In this document: piece by piece, positions 1 to 8,816 of the stretch
Layout of the letters: each line of letters opens with the position of its first letter
How positions within the stretch are numbered: the stretch's first letter is position 1
Assembly: GCA_040394635.1 (NCBI GenBank)
Contig: JBEBRW010000002.1
Span: 62,001-126,000 of the forward strand
From: UBA5239 sp040394635
GTDB lineage: Bacteria > Verrucomicrobiota > Lentisphaeria > Victivallales > Victivallaceae
Length of the DNA stretch: 64,000 bases
Reading direction: 5' to 3'
Translations under genes and position numbers: made by a program
Notes under the pieces: model-generated
Seen by the model: the letters and a program-made list of their open reading frames with translations, nothing else
What the model was told of the DNA's origin: nothing
Databases searched by the model: none

Positions 1-1
1 T

Positions 2-196
2 TTCAAGGCGGAGTTCTCCACCTGCATCGAAGCGATTCTGATGACCAACAAAAGCAATGGCTGCGGCCGGATCGAAGGCGAATTCACCGAGCTTGAAGCC
101 GATATTTCGCGCTGGCCGAAGGGGAGTTATATCCGTTTACAGATCAAGGACAAAAACGGCAATTACGCCTGGAGCAATCCGCTGATCATTTCTTGA
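2..196 (+). CDS. C-terminal fragment of an unidentified protein
   Basis: An open frame enters from the left edge and stops with TGA at 194-196, giving 64 residues. The tail reads IRLQIKDKNGNYAWSNPLII, a beta-rich ending like that closing some secreted or calcineurin-/PHP-like hydrolases. This resemblance is weak and from memory. Its last 11 bases overlap the end of the converging nucleotidase gene. No function is assigned because the catalytic part lies outside the window. Confidence 0.6.
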   Translation, partial: FKAEFSTCIEAILMTNKSNGCGRIEGEFTELEADISRWPKGSYIRLQIKDKNGNYAWSNPLIIS

Positions 197-1655
197 TCAG
201 CCATTCTTCGCGGGGTAGTTCGAGCGGCGAATTCGTCCGGATATAATCACGCACGCAATCGCGCAGCAGCGGGTCGGCGGTACGGTTGCCCACGCGGTTT
301 TTCCCGGCGATCTCCTGCAGCTTGCCGAAGCGGTTGGAGATCAAGAGATAATTGGCTACGGCAAGTTTGTAGACCTTGTCGTCCGGCACTGGTTTCATGG
401 TTTCGTCGCAAATGCTTACGACCTGTTTTTTCTTCGCATCGTACGGAACCTTGAGGCCGTAAAAAATCGACGCATAATAATCGCGGTTGTTGCCAAGCTG
501 TTCATTGAGAATAACCTTCAACTCGGCAGCCGTCACCGGAATGACCGCCACCGTGTTCTCATAAGGCATGATATTAAAAAGATCGTTCTCGGTGATGTTC
601 CGCTCCAGCCCGGTCTGCGTATTCACGCTCAGCAGTGCCAGGTCCGCGCCGGTACTCCGGCACATTGCCCGGGCCATCAGCTGTCCCACCGGAGCATTGA
701 CGGCATTGTGCTTTTCCGGTCCGGCAATCGGAGCCTCGGTCCGGCCGATAACCTTACGCTTGAACTCACCGGTTTGCGCCAGATAATCGGCCAATATGAC
801 GCTCAATTCCTCGTCCGGCTCGGCCATGATCGAAACCTTCAGCAGCGACGACAAAATCCGCACCGGCCGCCTGGCCTCCCTGTCATAGGAAATCGTCACC
901 TTGCCCAGCTCCCGGGCGTGTGCGCCGGTCTGGACATACCAGGCCGAGCCCATCTTTTCGCCGGGGACTGATTTGTGCGAATGGGCCCCGAGCACCAGGT
1001 TGATCTCCGGGAAATCCCGGATCACGTCGAATACCGAAAACCCGGCCGAGCGCTGCGGCACATGCATGGCCAGCACGATCAGGTCGGGCTCCGACCGGCG
1101 GATTTCAGGCATGACTTCGTACAGGGCATCGGTGATATTCTGCGAACTGGCGCGGATTTCCGGCTCGAAGCGGACATCGTCGTGCATATTCGGCAGCGTC
1201 ATGCCGATCACCGCGATTTTCACCCCGGCTTTTTCGAACAGCCGCCATGAAGCGAGTTCTTTTTTGCCGCCGGGAAAAATCAAATTGCCGCCGAGCACCG
1301 CGCCTTCGAATTCCTTCGCGCGCTGCTGCAGGGCCGGAAACTCAAATTCAATATCATGATTGCCGATCACCCAGGCATCGTATTTCAGGTGATTCATCGT
1401 CCGGATCACCGCCGCACCTTTGTCATACGCGCCCTCGATCGTCCCCTGCAATGTGTCGCCGCAGTCGATGAGCAGCGTATCGGAACGGTCGGCGCACTCC
1501 TTTTTGATCAGCGGTGCGAGCTTGAGCCAGCCGCCTTCCCGCGTCTCGAAATGCGCATGCGTATCGGAAGTGAAATAAAGCTTCAGTTCGACACTCTCCG
1601 CCGACAACAACACCGCGGAAAACAGCGCCAGCAGAACAACCGGAAATTTCTTCAT
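186..1655 (-). CDS. Secreted UshA-like metallophosphatase / 5'-nucleotidase
   Basis: Probable exported dinuclear-metal phosphoesterase that removes phosphate from nucleotides or related sugars outside the cytoplasm. A signal peptide covers about residues 1-19 (MKKFPVVLLALFSAVLLSA). The calcineurin-like metal motifs appear in order: DTH at 31-33, GD at 66-67, GNHD at 98-101, H198, and GAHSH at 223-227. A C-terminal 5'-nucleotidase-type domain follows from about residue 305. The length (489 aa) is close to UshA/YfkN single-unit enzymes. It starts 3 nt after the TPR gene stop with no clear Shine-Dalgarno, so it is probably translated by coupling. Family is secure; substrate is unknown. Confidence 0.9.
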   Translation of the reverse strand: MKKFPVVLLALFSAVLLSAESVELKLYFTSDTHAHFETREGGWLKLAPLIKKECADRSDTLLIDCGDTLQGTIEGAYDKGAAVIRTMNHLKYDAWVIGNHDIEFEFPALQQRAKEFEGAVLGGNLIFPGGKKELASWRLFEKAGVKIAVIGMTLPNMHDDVRFEPEIRASSQNITDALYEVMPEIRRSEPDLIVLAMHVPQRSAGFSVFDVIRDFPEINLVLGAHSHKSVPGEKMGSAWYVQTGAHARELGKVTISYDREARRPVRILSSLLKVSIMAEPDEELSVILADYLAQTGEFKRKVIGRTEAPIAGPEKHNAVNAPVGQLMARAMCRSTGADLALLSVNTQTGLERNITENDLFNIMPYENTVAVIPVTAAELKVILNEQLGNNRDYYASIFYGLKVPYDAKKKQVVSICDETMKPVPDDKVYKLAVANYLLISNRFGKLQEIAGKNRVGNRTADPLLRDCVRDYIRTNSPLELPREEWLIKK

Positions 1656-1658
1656 AAC

Positions 1659-2567
1659 TTATTCGGCATCCTTCATGGCCTGGATTTTTTCGAGCTGGGC
1701 CTTCGCCTTGCGGACACACCAGTCAAACGGACTCCGGGCGGCTTTTTCGTAATATTCACCGGCCAGCTTCCAGTCTTTCTGCGCGAAATAATTGTCGGCG
1801 ATATAAAGATCGGCCATCCGCAGCTGATGCTGCGAGGCTCCCTTCAATTCATAAACCTGCCGGTAGGCGGCGATCGATTCCGGGTAGCGCTGCTGCTCGA
1901 AATACAACCGGCCGCGATTGAATATCGCCGCGGCCGCCGCGTAGACCGGCGCGCCTTTCAGGCTCAGGACCTTTTCGACCGTTTTTTCGGCCTCGCCGTA
2001 TTTTTTCTGGTCGATCAGGATGGCGGAAGCCGCCACCCCGGCGTCAGCCACGAAGTTCACCGGAGCTCCGGGGATGGATTCGACCTTCCGCAGAGGCGCC
2101 AGTGCTTCGTCCGGCTTGTTCATGCTGCGCAGCAGTACTCCGGCGTCGAGCAGCGCGTTGGCCCGGATGCCGGGCGGCAAATCGGCCCGCTCGCCCAGCG
2201 CGATATACGCCGCCGCCGCTTCGGGTAGCTTCCCCTGAAAACGGATGTTGTGGACCTGATGAATCCGCGCAGTCGCCACCAGCACGGGGTCCATGCCTTC
2301 GGCTTTGATGATTTTCTCCAGCGTCCGCTCGGCCTCGACCCACTCTTTTTCGGCGCGGTAATGGTTGGCGCGGGTGATCAGTACCTTGTACTTCTCATCC
2401 GGGGTTGTCGCGCGGTCTTCCGCCTGCTTGAAATAAATCACAGCCTGCTCGAGCCGCCCCTCTTTCTGCGCCTGAATCCCGGCCGCGAACGCCTCGTCGA
2501 AGCTGTCGAACGCCGACACCCCGCCGATTATACAAAAAGCCAATAACAGGCCATAGTGCAATTTCAT
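1659..2567 (-). CDS. Exported TPR-repeat protein
   Basis: A 302-residue protein with a signal peptide (MKLHYGLLLAFCIIGGVSA) followed by repeated helix-turn-helix units of TPR type, for example around EKYKVLITRANHYRAEKEW and RMADLYIADNYFAQKDWKL. It is probably a periplasmic scaffold. I chose the ATG at 2565-2567 because AAGGAG lies 9 nt upstream and it leads straight into the signal peptide. A TTG 24 nt further upstream is in frame but has no such support. It sits between the DUF3592/SNF2 gene set and the nucleotidase, with a 3-nt gap to the latter. Which protein it binds cannot be told. Confidence 0.85.
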   Translation of the reverse strand: MKLHYGLLLAFCIIGGVSAFDSFDEAFAAGIQAQKEGRLEQAVIYFKQAEDRATTPDEKYKVLITRANHYRAEKEWVEAERTLEKIIKAEGMDPVLVATARIHQVHNIRFQGKLPEAAAAYIALGERADLPPGIRANALLDAGVLLRSMNKPDEALAPLRKVESIPGAPVNFVADAGVAASAILIDQKKYGEAEKTVEKVLSLKGAPVYAAAAAIFNRGRLYFEQQRYPESIAAYRQVYELKGASQHQLRMADLYIADNYFAQKDWKLAGEYYEKAARSPFDWCVRKAKAQLEKIQAMKDAE

Positions 2568-2622
2568 CTTCAATTTCTCCTTGGGTTGCAATTCTATAAT
2601 TTAGCACCACTTGAGAATTAAT

Positions 2623-3852
2623 TCAATCGGCGCGCCCTTTCCGGCACTCATCTTCAATCATTTTGAAGAATTTCTTGTATTTTTCGCGGGTCGCCTCGAC
2701 TTTTTTGTAAGTACAGCCCCAATACACCGTCAGCCCGATGATCGCCGCCAGGAACGGCACGAAACTCTGCATCAGCATCATGATCAGCGCCGACAGGATC
2801 AGGAGCGCCGGAAAGGCCAGCCGCTGCCACCGGTGAAGCTGCAATTCAATATTCAGTTTATCCGTCACCGCCCAGCAGTTCATTTCCCAGAACAGCAGTT
2901 CCGACCCGCAGCTCAACGTCGTATTGCGGGTACTGCTGATGAACGCCACAATCTCATGCTGGCGGTTCGTGCGAAGATAATCATAAAAGAAAGCTTTTTT
3001 GCAGCGGATGCTGAACGAAATAAACTGCCCCTTGCAAACATACATCACAAACAGTTCCCAAGCCTTTTTCACCTCGCTCCAATCGACCTCATTCTTCGCG
3101 ACCGGCACTTTTTCCGGCTCCGGTGAAGGCGGCGGCGTTTCAATTTCCGGTGCTTTTTCCGGCGCGGGAGCTTCCGCCGGCGCTACGGCGTCCGGCTCTT
3201 TGTCGACACCGAATACGGCATTGCAAATCGCCTGAATGACCGGTATCACCAGCATGGTCAGAGAGATCAGCAACAGGAACAAACTCAGTATGCCCAATCC
3301 GTAAAAATCACGCATCGGCACCTGCTGACCGTCGCTGAATATATACTGTCCGTCCTCGATGCCCTTCACGGTAAGCGTGGTATCACCGGCAGTCAGCAGA
3401 TACGGAGCCGCCTGCGGTCCGATCAACTGATACACCACGTAATCGACCGCCAGATAAGCCGTCATCAGCCCCAAAAACAGTGCCGCCAGCGAAATCGCAA
3501 AGCGGAAGGGCCGCCAGCGCTCGCGAAACGGCAAATTCTCATCATCCGCGGGCGATACAAAATCGTACTTATCGCGCTCCGGCATTTTCGGAAACTTCAA
3601 TAGCTTAATCAGTTTCCCGCACAGAATCATCAATTGCATCCAGAGAATAACGCCCAATCCCAACCCGATGTATTTGCCGGCGGCCAGCGGGTCGATCATG
3701 TTGTTTCGCATCAACGAATCGAGTCCATCGGAACCGAGCCACGGAGAGAGCTTTTCGACGCCGATAAACCAGCCATAGTACAGACACGGCGCCATCATCA
3801 ACAGCATCGCCAGCCAGTACAGCCAGCGCAGCCCCCGGTTTTGAATTTTCAT
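2623..3852 (-). CDS. Polytopic membrane protein with proline-rich linker, unknown function
   Basis: A 409-residue protein I do not recognise. Four hydrophobic segments lie in the first 215 residues. A Pro/Glu/Ala linker follows (about 220-250), then a soluble stretch (about 255-340), two more membrane segments and a basic tail ending KGRAD. The soluble part plus the final hydrophobic pair faintly recalls YcxB-like membrane proteins, but that is only an impression. An AAGGGGGC Shine-Dalgarno precedes the start. It lies 12 nt after the SWIM gene and is the last tightly spaced member of the DUF3592/SNF2/SWIM run, so it may be that set's membrane partner. Confidence 0.75.
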   Translation of the reverse strand: MKIQNRGLRWLYWLAMLLMMAPCLYYGWFIGVEKLSPWLGSDGLDSLMRNNMIDPLAAGKYIGLGLGVILWMQLMILCGKLIKLLKFPKMPERDKYDFVSPADDENLPFRERWRPFRFAISLAALFLGLMTAYLAVDYVVYQLIGPQAAPYLLTAGDTTLTVKGIEDGQYIFSDGQQVPMRDFYGLGILSLFLLLISLTMLVIPVIQAICNAVFGVDKEPDAVAPAEAPAPEKAPEIETPPPSPEPEKVPVAKNEVDWSEVKKAWELFVMYVCKGQFISFSIRCKKAFFYDYLRTNRQHEIVAFISSTRNTTLSCGSELLFWEMNCWAVTDKLNIELQLHRWQRLAFPALLILSALIMMLMQSFVPFLAAIIGLTVYWGCTYKKVEATREKYKKFFKMIEDECRKGRAD

Positions 3853-3864
3853 CGTTGCCCCCTT

Positions 3865-4572
3865 TTACAAATTATCGAGTTCAATGCCGAACATGCCGCC
3901 GAGGTCCTCCGTTTCCAACGTCGAGTCGCCCTGTATTTCGCCGGTCCAATCGGACTCCATCAGCTCCTTCTGGTCCACGCCGCGCAACAGGAAAAAGAGC
4001 TCGGGCTTTTCATCCAGCCGAGCCCCTACTCCGTACAGAACCGCCGACAGGTGCTTGCACAAATCCGCCCAGTCCGGGCAGTCGCAAATCAGCTTGATTT
4101 CCCCGTGCGCCGGGAAAAGTCCGCTCTCCGGATCGCACAATAGGGCAATGATTTCCGGCGAGAGTTTCCCCTGGATCAGGTCGATCAGCGACGATATTTT
4201 GCCGGCGCACGCTTTCCGGATTTCCTGCCATTTTTCGGGGTCAAGACGGTCGATTTTTATGGTGATATGATACAACTCGGAACCAAGCACCTGAGCCGTG
4301 ATTTCCCCCTCGGCGATCTTCATATCGATCACCGCGCCCTGCCTCAGGTAGCTGCGCCCGCGCGGCAAACGGCTGGCGTAATCATGAAACGACTCGATAT
4401 GGCGGTTCCACGCCTGCCCCCAGAACGTCTTCGCGATGCTCCTGGCGGTGACCGTGACCGGCTCGAGGGCCTCGCCCTTTTTCTGCAGTTGCCTGATCTT
4501 CTTTTCCGCCTGCTTCTTGCGCTCGGCCGCACTTATGTAACGCGGAAAATCATCGTCGTAATCATATTCCAT
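3865..4572 (-). CDS. SWIM zinc-finger protein
   Basis: The SWIM signature CxCx6CxH is intact near the C-terminus: C163, C165, C172 and H174 within ICDCPDWADLCKH. SWIM domains bind zinc and usually contact nucleic acid or protein partners. In many bacteria a SWIM domain is fused to, or encoded next to, a SNF2 ATPase, as here. The N-terminal part is charged and carries a conserved-looking FWGQAWNRH segment. The ATG at 4570-4572 is preferred (GAGGA 8 nt upstream); the in-frame TTG directly before it is less likely. It starts 7 nt after the SNF2 gene, so the two are surely co-transcribed. Confidence 0.88.
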   Translation of the reverse strand: MEYDYDDDFPRYISAAERKKQAEKKIRQLQKKGEALEPVTVTARSIAKTFWGQAWNRHIESFHDYASRLPRGRSYLRQGAVIDMKIAEGEITAQVLGSELYHITIKIDRLDPEKWQEIRKACAGKISSLIDLIQGKLSPEIIALLCDPESGLFPAHGEIKLICDCPDWADLCKHLSAVLYGVGARLDEKPELFFLLRGVDQKELMESDWTGEIQGDSTLETEDLGGMFGIELDNL

Positions 4573-4582
4573 CAATTTTTCC

Positions 4583-7252
4583 TCAGATAACTGAATTTAC
4601 ATCCAATGCGACGAAATTCAACAGTTCATCGTTATTCATATCGGTCAAAAGTTTTTCGGCCCCCTCGCTGAGGATGCTCTCGGCCATGGCGCGCTTGCTG
4701 CCGATCAAGTCGTCGATCTTCTCCTCAATCGTGCCTTTGCAGACGAATTTATGCACCAGCACGTTGCGGTGCTGGCCGATCCGGTAGGCGCGGTCGGTGG
4801 CCTGATTTTCCACCGCCGGGTTCCACCAGCGGTCGAAGTGCACCACGTGATTCGCCGCGGTCAAATTCAGCCCGATTCCGGCGGCCTTCAGCGACAACAC
4901 GAAAAACGGCGGCCCGCCCGGCGCTTGAAACTGCTCCACCAGCTTCTGCCGCTGCCCGATCGGCGTACCGCCGTGCAGAATCAGCCCCGGCCGCCCGAAA
5001 CACCCCGCCAGATACTCGTGCAGCGGTTCGGTCATCTCGCGGAACTGTGTGAACACCAGCATTTTGTCCTGCCGCCCGGCGATACCGCCGGCGATCTCGC
5101 CAAGGCGCTTGAACTTGCCGCCGTGCTCGGGGTCGTAGTCGCCGTTGCCGCTGAACTGCGCCGGATGGTTGCAGATCTGCTTGAACACCATCAAATATTT
5201 CAACACGATACCCTTGCGCTGGATATCGTCCAGTTCCTTGAGCTCGCGCGTCAGGTTCTGCACCGCCCGCTGATACAAGAGCACCTGCGACTTGGCGAGC
5301 ATGCAATACGCGGTCAACTCCGTTTTGTCCGGCAGGTCCTGAATAATCCGGCGGTCGGACTTCAAGCGCCTCAGGATGAACGGCTTCGTCAACTGCCGCA
5401 GCGGCGTGTAGTCCATCCCTTCGTCGGGCTTTTTCAGCTCCTTGACGAACGCGTTGTATTGCGTCAGATTCCCCAGCAGCCCCGGCTGAATGAAGTCGAA
5501 AATGCTCCACAGATCGGTCAAATTGTTCTCGATCGGCGTGCCGGTCAGCGCCAGCTTTCGCGGGCTCTTCAGCGCACGGACCGCGCGGCTCTGCTGCGAA
5601 GTCGGATTCTTCAGCGCCTGCGCTTCGTCGGCGACCACCGCGCTCCATTGGATTTTGCGCAGCTGCGGCATATTTTTCAGCATGCCGTAAGTCGTCGCCA
5701 CCAGGTCGAACGAAGAAAGAAAAATTTCAGGCTCGTCCTGCAGCATTTCCTTGTCCTCCGGGGTCAGCGCCATCGGGTGCAGGATCTTGAACTTCAAATC
5801 GGGGGTGAATTTGGCCGCCTCGTTCTGCCAGTTCCGCAGCAGCGACGCGGGCAGGACCAGCAGGACCGGCGCGTGGCGCGTATCGCCGCGATTCTTCCAC
5901 AGCGACACCAGCGTGAGCAGCTGCAGCGTTTTGCCCAGCCCCATGTCATCCGCCAGGCAGCCGCCCATGCCGAGCTCAGTGATCCGCCACAAGTATTTGA
6001 CGCCGTCCAGCTGGTACGGACGCAATATCCCGCCCAGTTTCGCAGGTAACGGCGGCAGGGCGATGGCGGACGGCGACGCCAACTCATCCAGCATCTTTTT
6101 CAAAGCGTCGCCGGCCTCGATCTGGCAATAATTCTTATAAAGCTCCGGCGTATGCTCGAACTCCGCTTTTTTCTGTACGCCGGAGAGCATCCGCAGCGAG
6201 TCCATGAACGAAATCCCCAGCATCAGCGAATCCTCGGCCTCCTGCCAGACCTTCATCAACTGCGAAATCTTCTCCGCGTCCGCCTCCACCCATTCGCCCT
6301 TCAAACGCACCAGCCCGTCATGCGAATTCAAAATCGCCTGAATCTCCTCGTCGCTCAGTGCCCGGCCGTTGACCATGAACACTGCCGAACAGCGCATCAT
6401 CGCGCCGATGCCGACTTTCTGCCCCTCGCCCACATCGATTTTGATCGAGAGTTTGGCCTTGCTCGGCTTCGAATTTTTCCACACATTGGCAAGCCGCACA
6501 ATGATCCCGGCGTCCTCGAAAAACGGCGTATCATGCAGGAAATTATATGCCTCGCGCGCACTCCACGCCTGCGGCGCATAAACTTTCTTGCTTTCCAGTA
6601 AATTACGCAGGAATTCGCTCGATTCCGACGCCTTCTGAATCGGCATCAGCACCGACAGCAGCGCATTACGGTCATTCGCGTAAGCCTTCAGCGCCTCGCC
6701 CAGCGGCAGGTGCTTCGGTTTATCCGAGGCCGAGAGCTTATGGATAAACGTCGCCAGAAACGCAAACGGCCGCTCGCCGCTCTGGTCCTGTTTGTTTTCC
6801 GCCAGATGGAAACTGACCTTGCCGACCTGCCCCCAGACCGGGTTCAACGTCCGCACCCACTCCGTCCGGCTGCCGCCGAACGCCGCCAGCTCCGCCGTGA
6901 CCGCCGCGATCAAATCCGACTGTATCGCGCCCAACACCTCCGCCGAGAGATACTCGCCCCCCAGCATCGGCGGCGCCGACATGGCATAAAACCCCAACCG
7001 CTCCGCACTCCAACGCAGCGATTCCAGCACCTCCCCCTCCGGGCAATGGCACAGCGCCCCGATCAGCTCACGCCCGAAGTCGATGAAATACCGGAACGGC
7101 GGCGGCGCGCCACCGGCACTCAGTTTCAACAGAGCCAATATCCCCTGCCCCGAGCCCTCCCGGAAAACATCCTGAACTTCCCAAGCATTCTCGCCGTCGG
7201 CCTCAAACAGAAACAGCTTTCCCACCGGATCAATACCAATCTCAAACTTCAT
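4583..7252 (-). CDS. SNF2-family (HepA/RapA-like) DNA translocase ATPase
   Basis: Superfamily 2 double-stranded DNA translocase. The Walker A motif DDMGLGKT is at about 435-442 and the Walker B motif DEAQ at 542-545, followed by LTGTPIENNLTDLWS. The C-terminal RecA lobe holds the SNF2 arginine-finger region ending in ATDRAYRIGQ. The first 400 residues are a poorly conserved helicase-associated region without a SWIM finger; that finger is encoded by the next gene, so the pair looks like a split version of SWIM-SNF2 fusions. It overlaps the upstream DUF3592 gene by 11 nt. Such ATPases serve in transcription recycling, repair or anti-phage systems; which applies here is not known. Confidence 0.95.
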   Translation of the reverse strand: MKFEIGIDPVGKLFLFEADGENAWEVQDVFREGSGQGILALLKLSAGGAPPPFRYFIDFGRELIGALCHCPEGEVLESLRWSAERLGFYAMSAPPMLGGEYLSAEVLGAIQSDLIAAVTAELAAFGGSRTEWVRTLNPVWGQVGKVSFHLAENKQDQSGERPFAFLATFIHKLSASDKPKHLPLGEALKAYANDRNALLSVLMPIQKASESSEFLRNLLESKKVYAPQAWSAREAYNFLHDTPFFEDAGIIVRLANVWKNSKPSKAKLSIKIDVGEGQKVGIGAMMRCSAVFMVNGRALSDEEIQAILNSHDGLVRLKGEWVEADAEKISQLMKVWQEAEDSLMLGISFMDSLRMLSGVQKKAEFEHTPELYKNYCQIEAGDALKKMLDELASPSAIALPPLPAKLGGILRPYQLDGVKYLWRITELGMGGCLADDMGLGKTLQLLTLVSLWKNRGDTRHAPVLLVLPASLLRNWQNEAAKFTPDLKFKILHPMALTPEDKEMLQDEPEIFLSSFDLVATTYGMLKNMPQLRKIQWSAVVADEAQALKNPTSQQSRAVRALKSPRKLALTGTPIENNLTDLWSIFDFIQPGLLGNLTQYNAFVKELKKPDEGMDYTPLRQLTKPFILRRLKSDRRIIQDLPDKTELTAYCMLAKSQVLLYQRAVQNLTRELKELDDIQRKGIVLKYLMVFKQICNHPAQFSGNGDYDPEHGGKFKRLGEIAGGIAGRQDKMLVFTQFREMTEPLHEYLAGCFGRPGLILHGGTPIGQRQKLVEQFQAPGGPPFFVLSLKAAGIGLNLTAANHVVHFDRWWNPAVENQATDRAYRIGQHRNVLVHKFVCKGTIEEKIDDLIGSKRAMAESILSEGAEKLLTDMNNDELLNFVALDVNSVI

Positions 7253-8390
7253 AATCGCCGCGCTCCTTCAAATGCGCCGGAGCCACCGGCAAAATAAAGT
7301 CCGAACCGATGTAATCCCCGCCAAGACCCCACGCAAACACGCCGATCTTCCACAAAATACGGAGCCCACCGGGCAATTCTGTTGACGGCATGGTATTCGA
7401 CGGCATCGTAAACGTGAGGCTACCACCATCCGATTTCGGGCACTCCTGATTCAAAATCAGTTGCGAATGAAAAAGAGTGGTAATCAACGTTGAATATTTA
7501 CCACTCTTAAACGTAAATTCCTCAAGCCCGTATAGAAGCACAATCAGCTTCATTTTCTGCGATGCCCCCGGCAGCTTCCACTCCAATGTAACCTCATCGC
7601 CTAAATGCGCCACAGGTTTGCTGATCTGCACCCTGCAGGAAGTTTTCTTGAAATTTGCCAAGTATTGAATAAATATCACAATCGCCAGGATCACGGCTAC
7701 CATTCCGACAAAGCCAATTATTCTGGTCGGCCATGACCGCTCGTCGAAAAGCAGGAAAAAATACCCAAACAATGCTGACGGAACAATCAGCATGAGCACC
7801 ACCGTCATAGCGGTACTACGCTGCACTTCTGCATTTTTGGGACTGGCAAGTGGATAGCGCCAGTCCCGATTCTGCTTCAATGCCACGTTTTTCAGCTTGG
7901 GAGCCCGCTTTCTTCTGGAAAGAACAAAATATCCGACCATACAAAAACACATCCAACCACAAATAAATGCAGTCCCCAACAGCGGAAGGCTTTTCGCCTC
8001 CCGGTCCAATACAGACGCCCAAGGCTTGTCGGGACTCACATAGCATATAACTTGTTTGCCCGGTGGATATCGCTTGGCAATTTCCTGAGCCTCGGACCAA
8101 ATATATTCCCTGGATGAAAAATCATAACGGGAACCGGTATATTCTCGTTCTTTCCAAACATATTCATAGGTTATCCGAACGGAATAATTGGCGTCGCTTC
8201 TGCTGAAATGGTGCTTTTTCACCTGACAAGATTTAACCCACGCATCCGTCTCGACCCAGTTTGGTGAGTCTCGCTCAAGCCACAACAAATATAGAAGCCG
8301 CCCTTCCAATACCACGCCTAAAAGAATACCTGCCAGACAGCATATCTGTAAAAAGCTTAAACCGAATTTCTTTTTTCCGCTGTTTATCAT
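7242..8390 (-). CDS. DUF3592 membrane protein with C-terminal arrestin-like beta domain (copy 2)
   Basis: A 382-residue paralogue of the product of 8817-9968. Order: an N-terminal membrane helix, an extracytoplasmic DUF3592 block (NWVETDAWV, then YEYVWKEREYTGSRYDF and RYPPGKQVICYVSPDKPWAS), further membrane helices, then a soluble beta-rich domain (about 250-375) with ELTLEWKLPG-type strands (here DEVTLEWKLPGASQ). The function of DUF3592 is unknown. It is less GC-rich than its neighbours in the middle, which may mean an older or relaxed copy. It overlaps the SNF2 gene by 11 nt, so its product is made alongside the ATPase. Confidence 0.85.
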   Translation of the reverse strand: MINSGKKKFGLSFLQICCLAGILLGVVLEGRLLYLLWLERDSPNWVETDAWVKSCQVKKHHFSRSDANYSVRITYEYVWKEREYTGSRYDFSSREYIWSEAQEIAKRYPPGKQVICYVSPDKPWASVLDREAKSLPLLGTAFICGWMCFCMVGYFVLSRRKRAPKLKNVALKQNRDWRYPLASPKNAEVQRSTAMTVVLMLIVPSALFGYFFLLFDERSWPTRIIGFVGMVAVILAIVIFIQYLANFKKTSCRVQISKPVAHLGDEVTLEWKLPGASQKMKLIVLLYGLEEFTFKSGKYSTLITTLFHSQLILNQECPKSDGGSLTFTMPSNTMPSTELPGGLRILWKIGVFAWGLGGDYIGSDFILPVAPAHLKERGDYEV

Positions 8391-8403
8391 TCATTTTCCG
8401 GAG

Positions 8404-8814
8404 TTATTTCTTCGGGGCTTTGATCAGGTCACGCAGGCGTTTCGGGTAGTCGATATCCGGGGGCAGGACGGCCTCCAGCTTCACGTTGCCGCCGCTGATG
8501 GTTAGGGGCACGTAGATGATCTCCTTGCCGGGCTTCATGGTGACTTCGAGCTGCCAGTCGATCTTGAGGGTAATGCCGTCGCAGCCGTAGGGGCCGTTGG
8601 GAACCGGCAGTGAGAAAAGTTCCCGGCCTTCGCGCGGCAGGTGTTCGAATTCCTTGAGGCCGGTGGTGTAGAATTCTTCTTTGTCTTTTGCCGTGACAGT
8701 GTAGCCCAGGGCGACGGTGATTTTCCGTACCGGTTTGTCACTGGACCAGTGGACCGCGGCATCCAACTCGCCGCCGAATTCCAAGGACTTCTGCGATAAT
8801 TTTATTTCCAGCAT
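8404..8814 (-). CDS. Free-standing arrestin-like beta-domain protein
   Basis: A 136-residue soluble protein with no signal peptide or membrane helix. Its pattern of strands and turns matches the C-terminal domain of the flanking DUF3592 proteins: an LEIKLSQ opening, a GxEL turn, a W in the next strand, KITVALG, then FSLPVPNGPYG and LKIDWQLEV. I infer a stand-alone copy of that domain, arrestin/Spo0M-like in fold. The Shine-Dalgarno AAGGAG lies within the end of the upstream gene, 2 nt away, so translation is coupled. It may be a soluble adaptor that competes with the membrane-tethered versions. Confidence 0.75.
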   Translation of the reverse strand: MLEIKLSQKSLEFGGELDAAVHWSSDKPVRKITVALGYTVTAKDKEEFYTTGLKEFEHLPREGRELFSLPVPNGPYGCDGITLKIDWQLEVTMKPGKEIIYVPLTISGGNVKLEAVLPPDIDYPKRLRDLIKAPKK

Positions 8815-8816
8815 GA

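Noticed and set aside
4751..6049. 432-residue open frame on the plus strand opposite the SNF2 gene
   Set aside because: It has no recognisable motif, is rich in His/Arg/Gln as expected for antisense of a GC-biased gene, and the minus strand carries a complete helicase.
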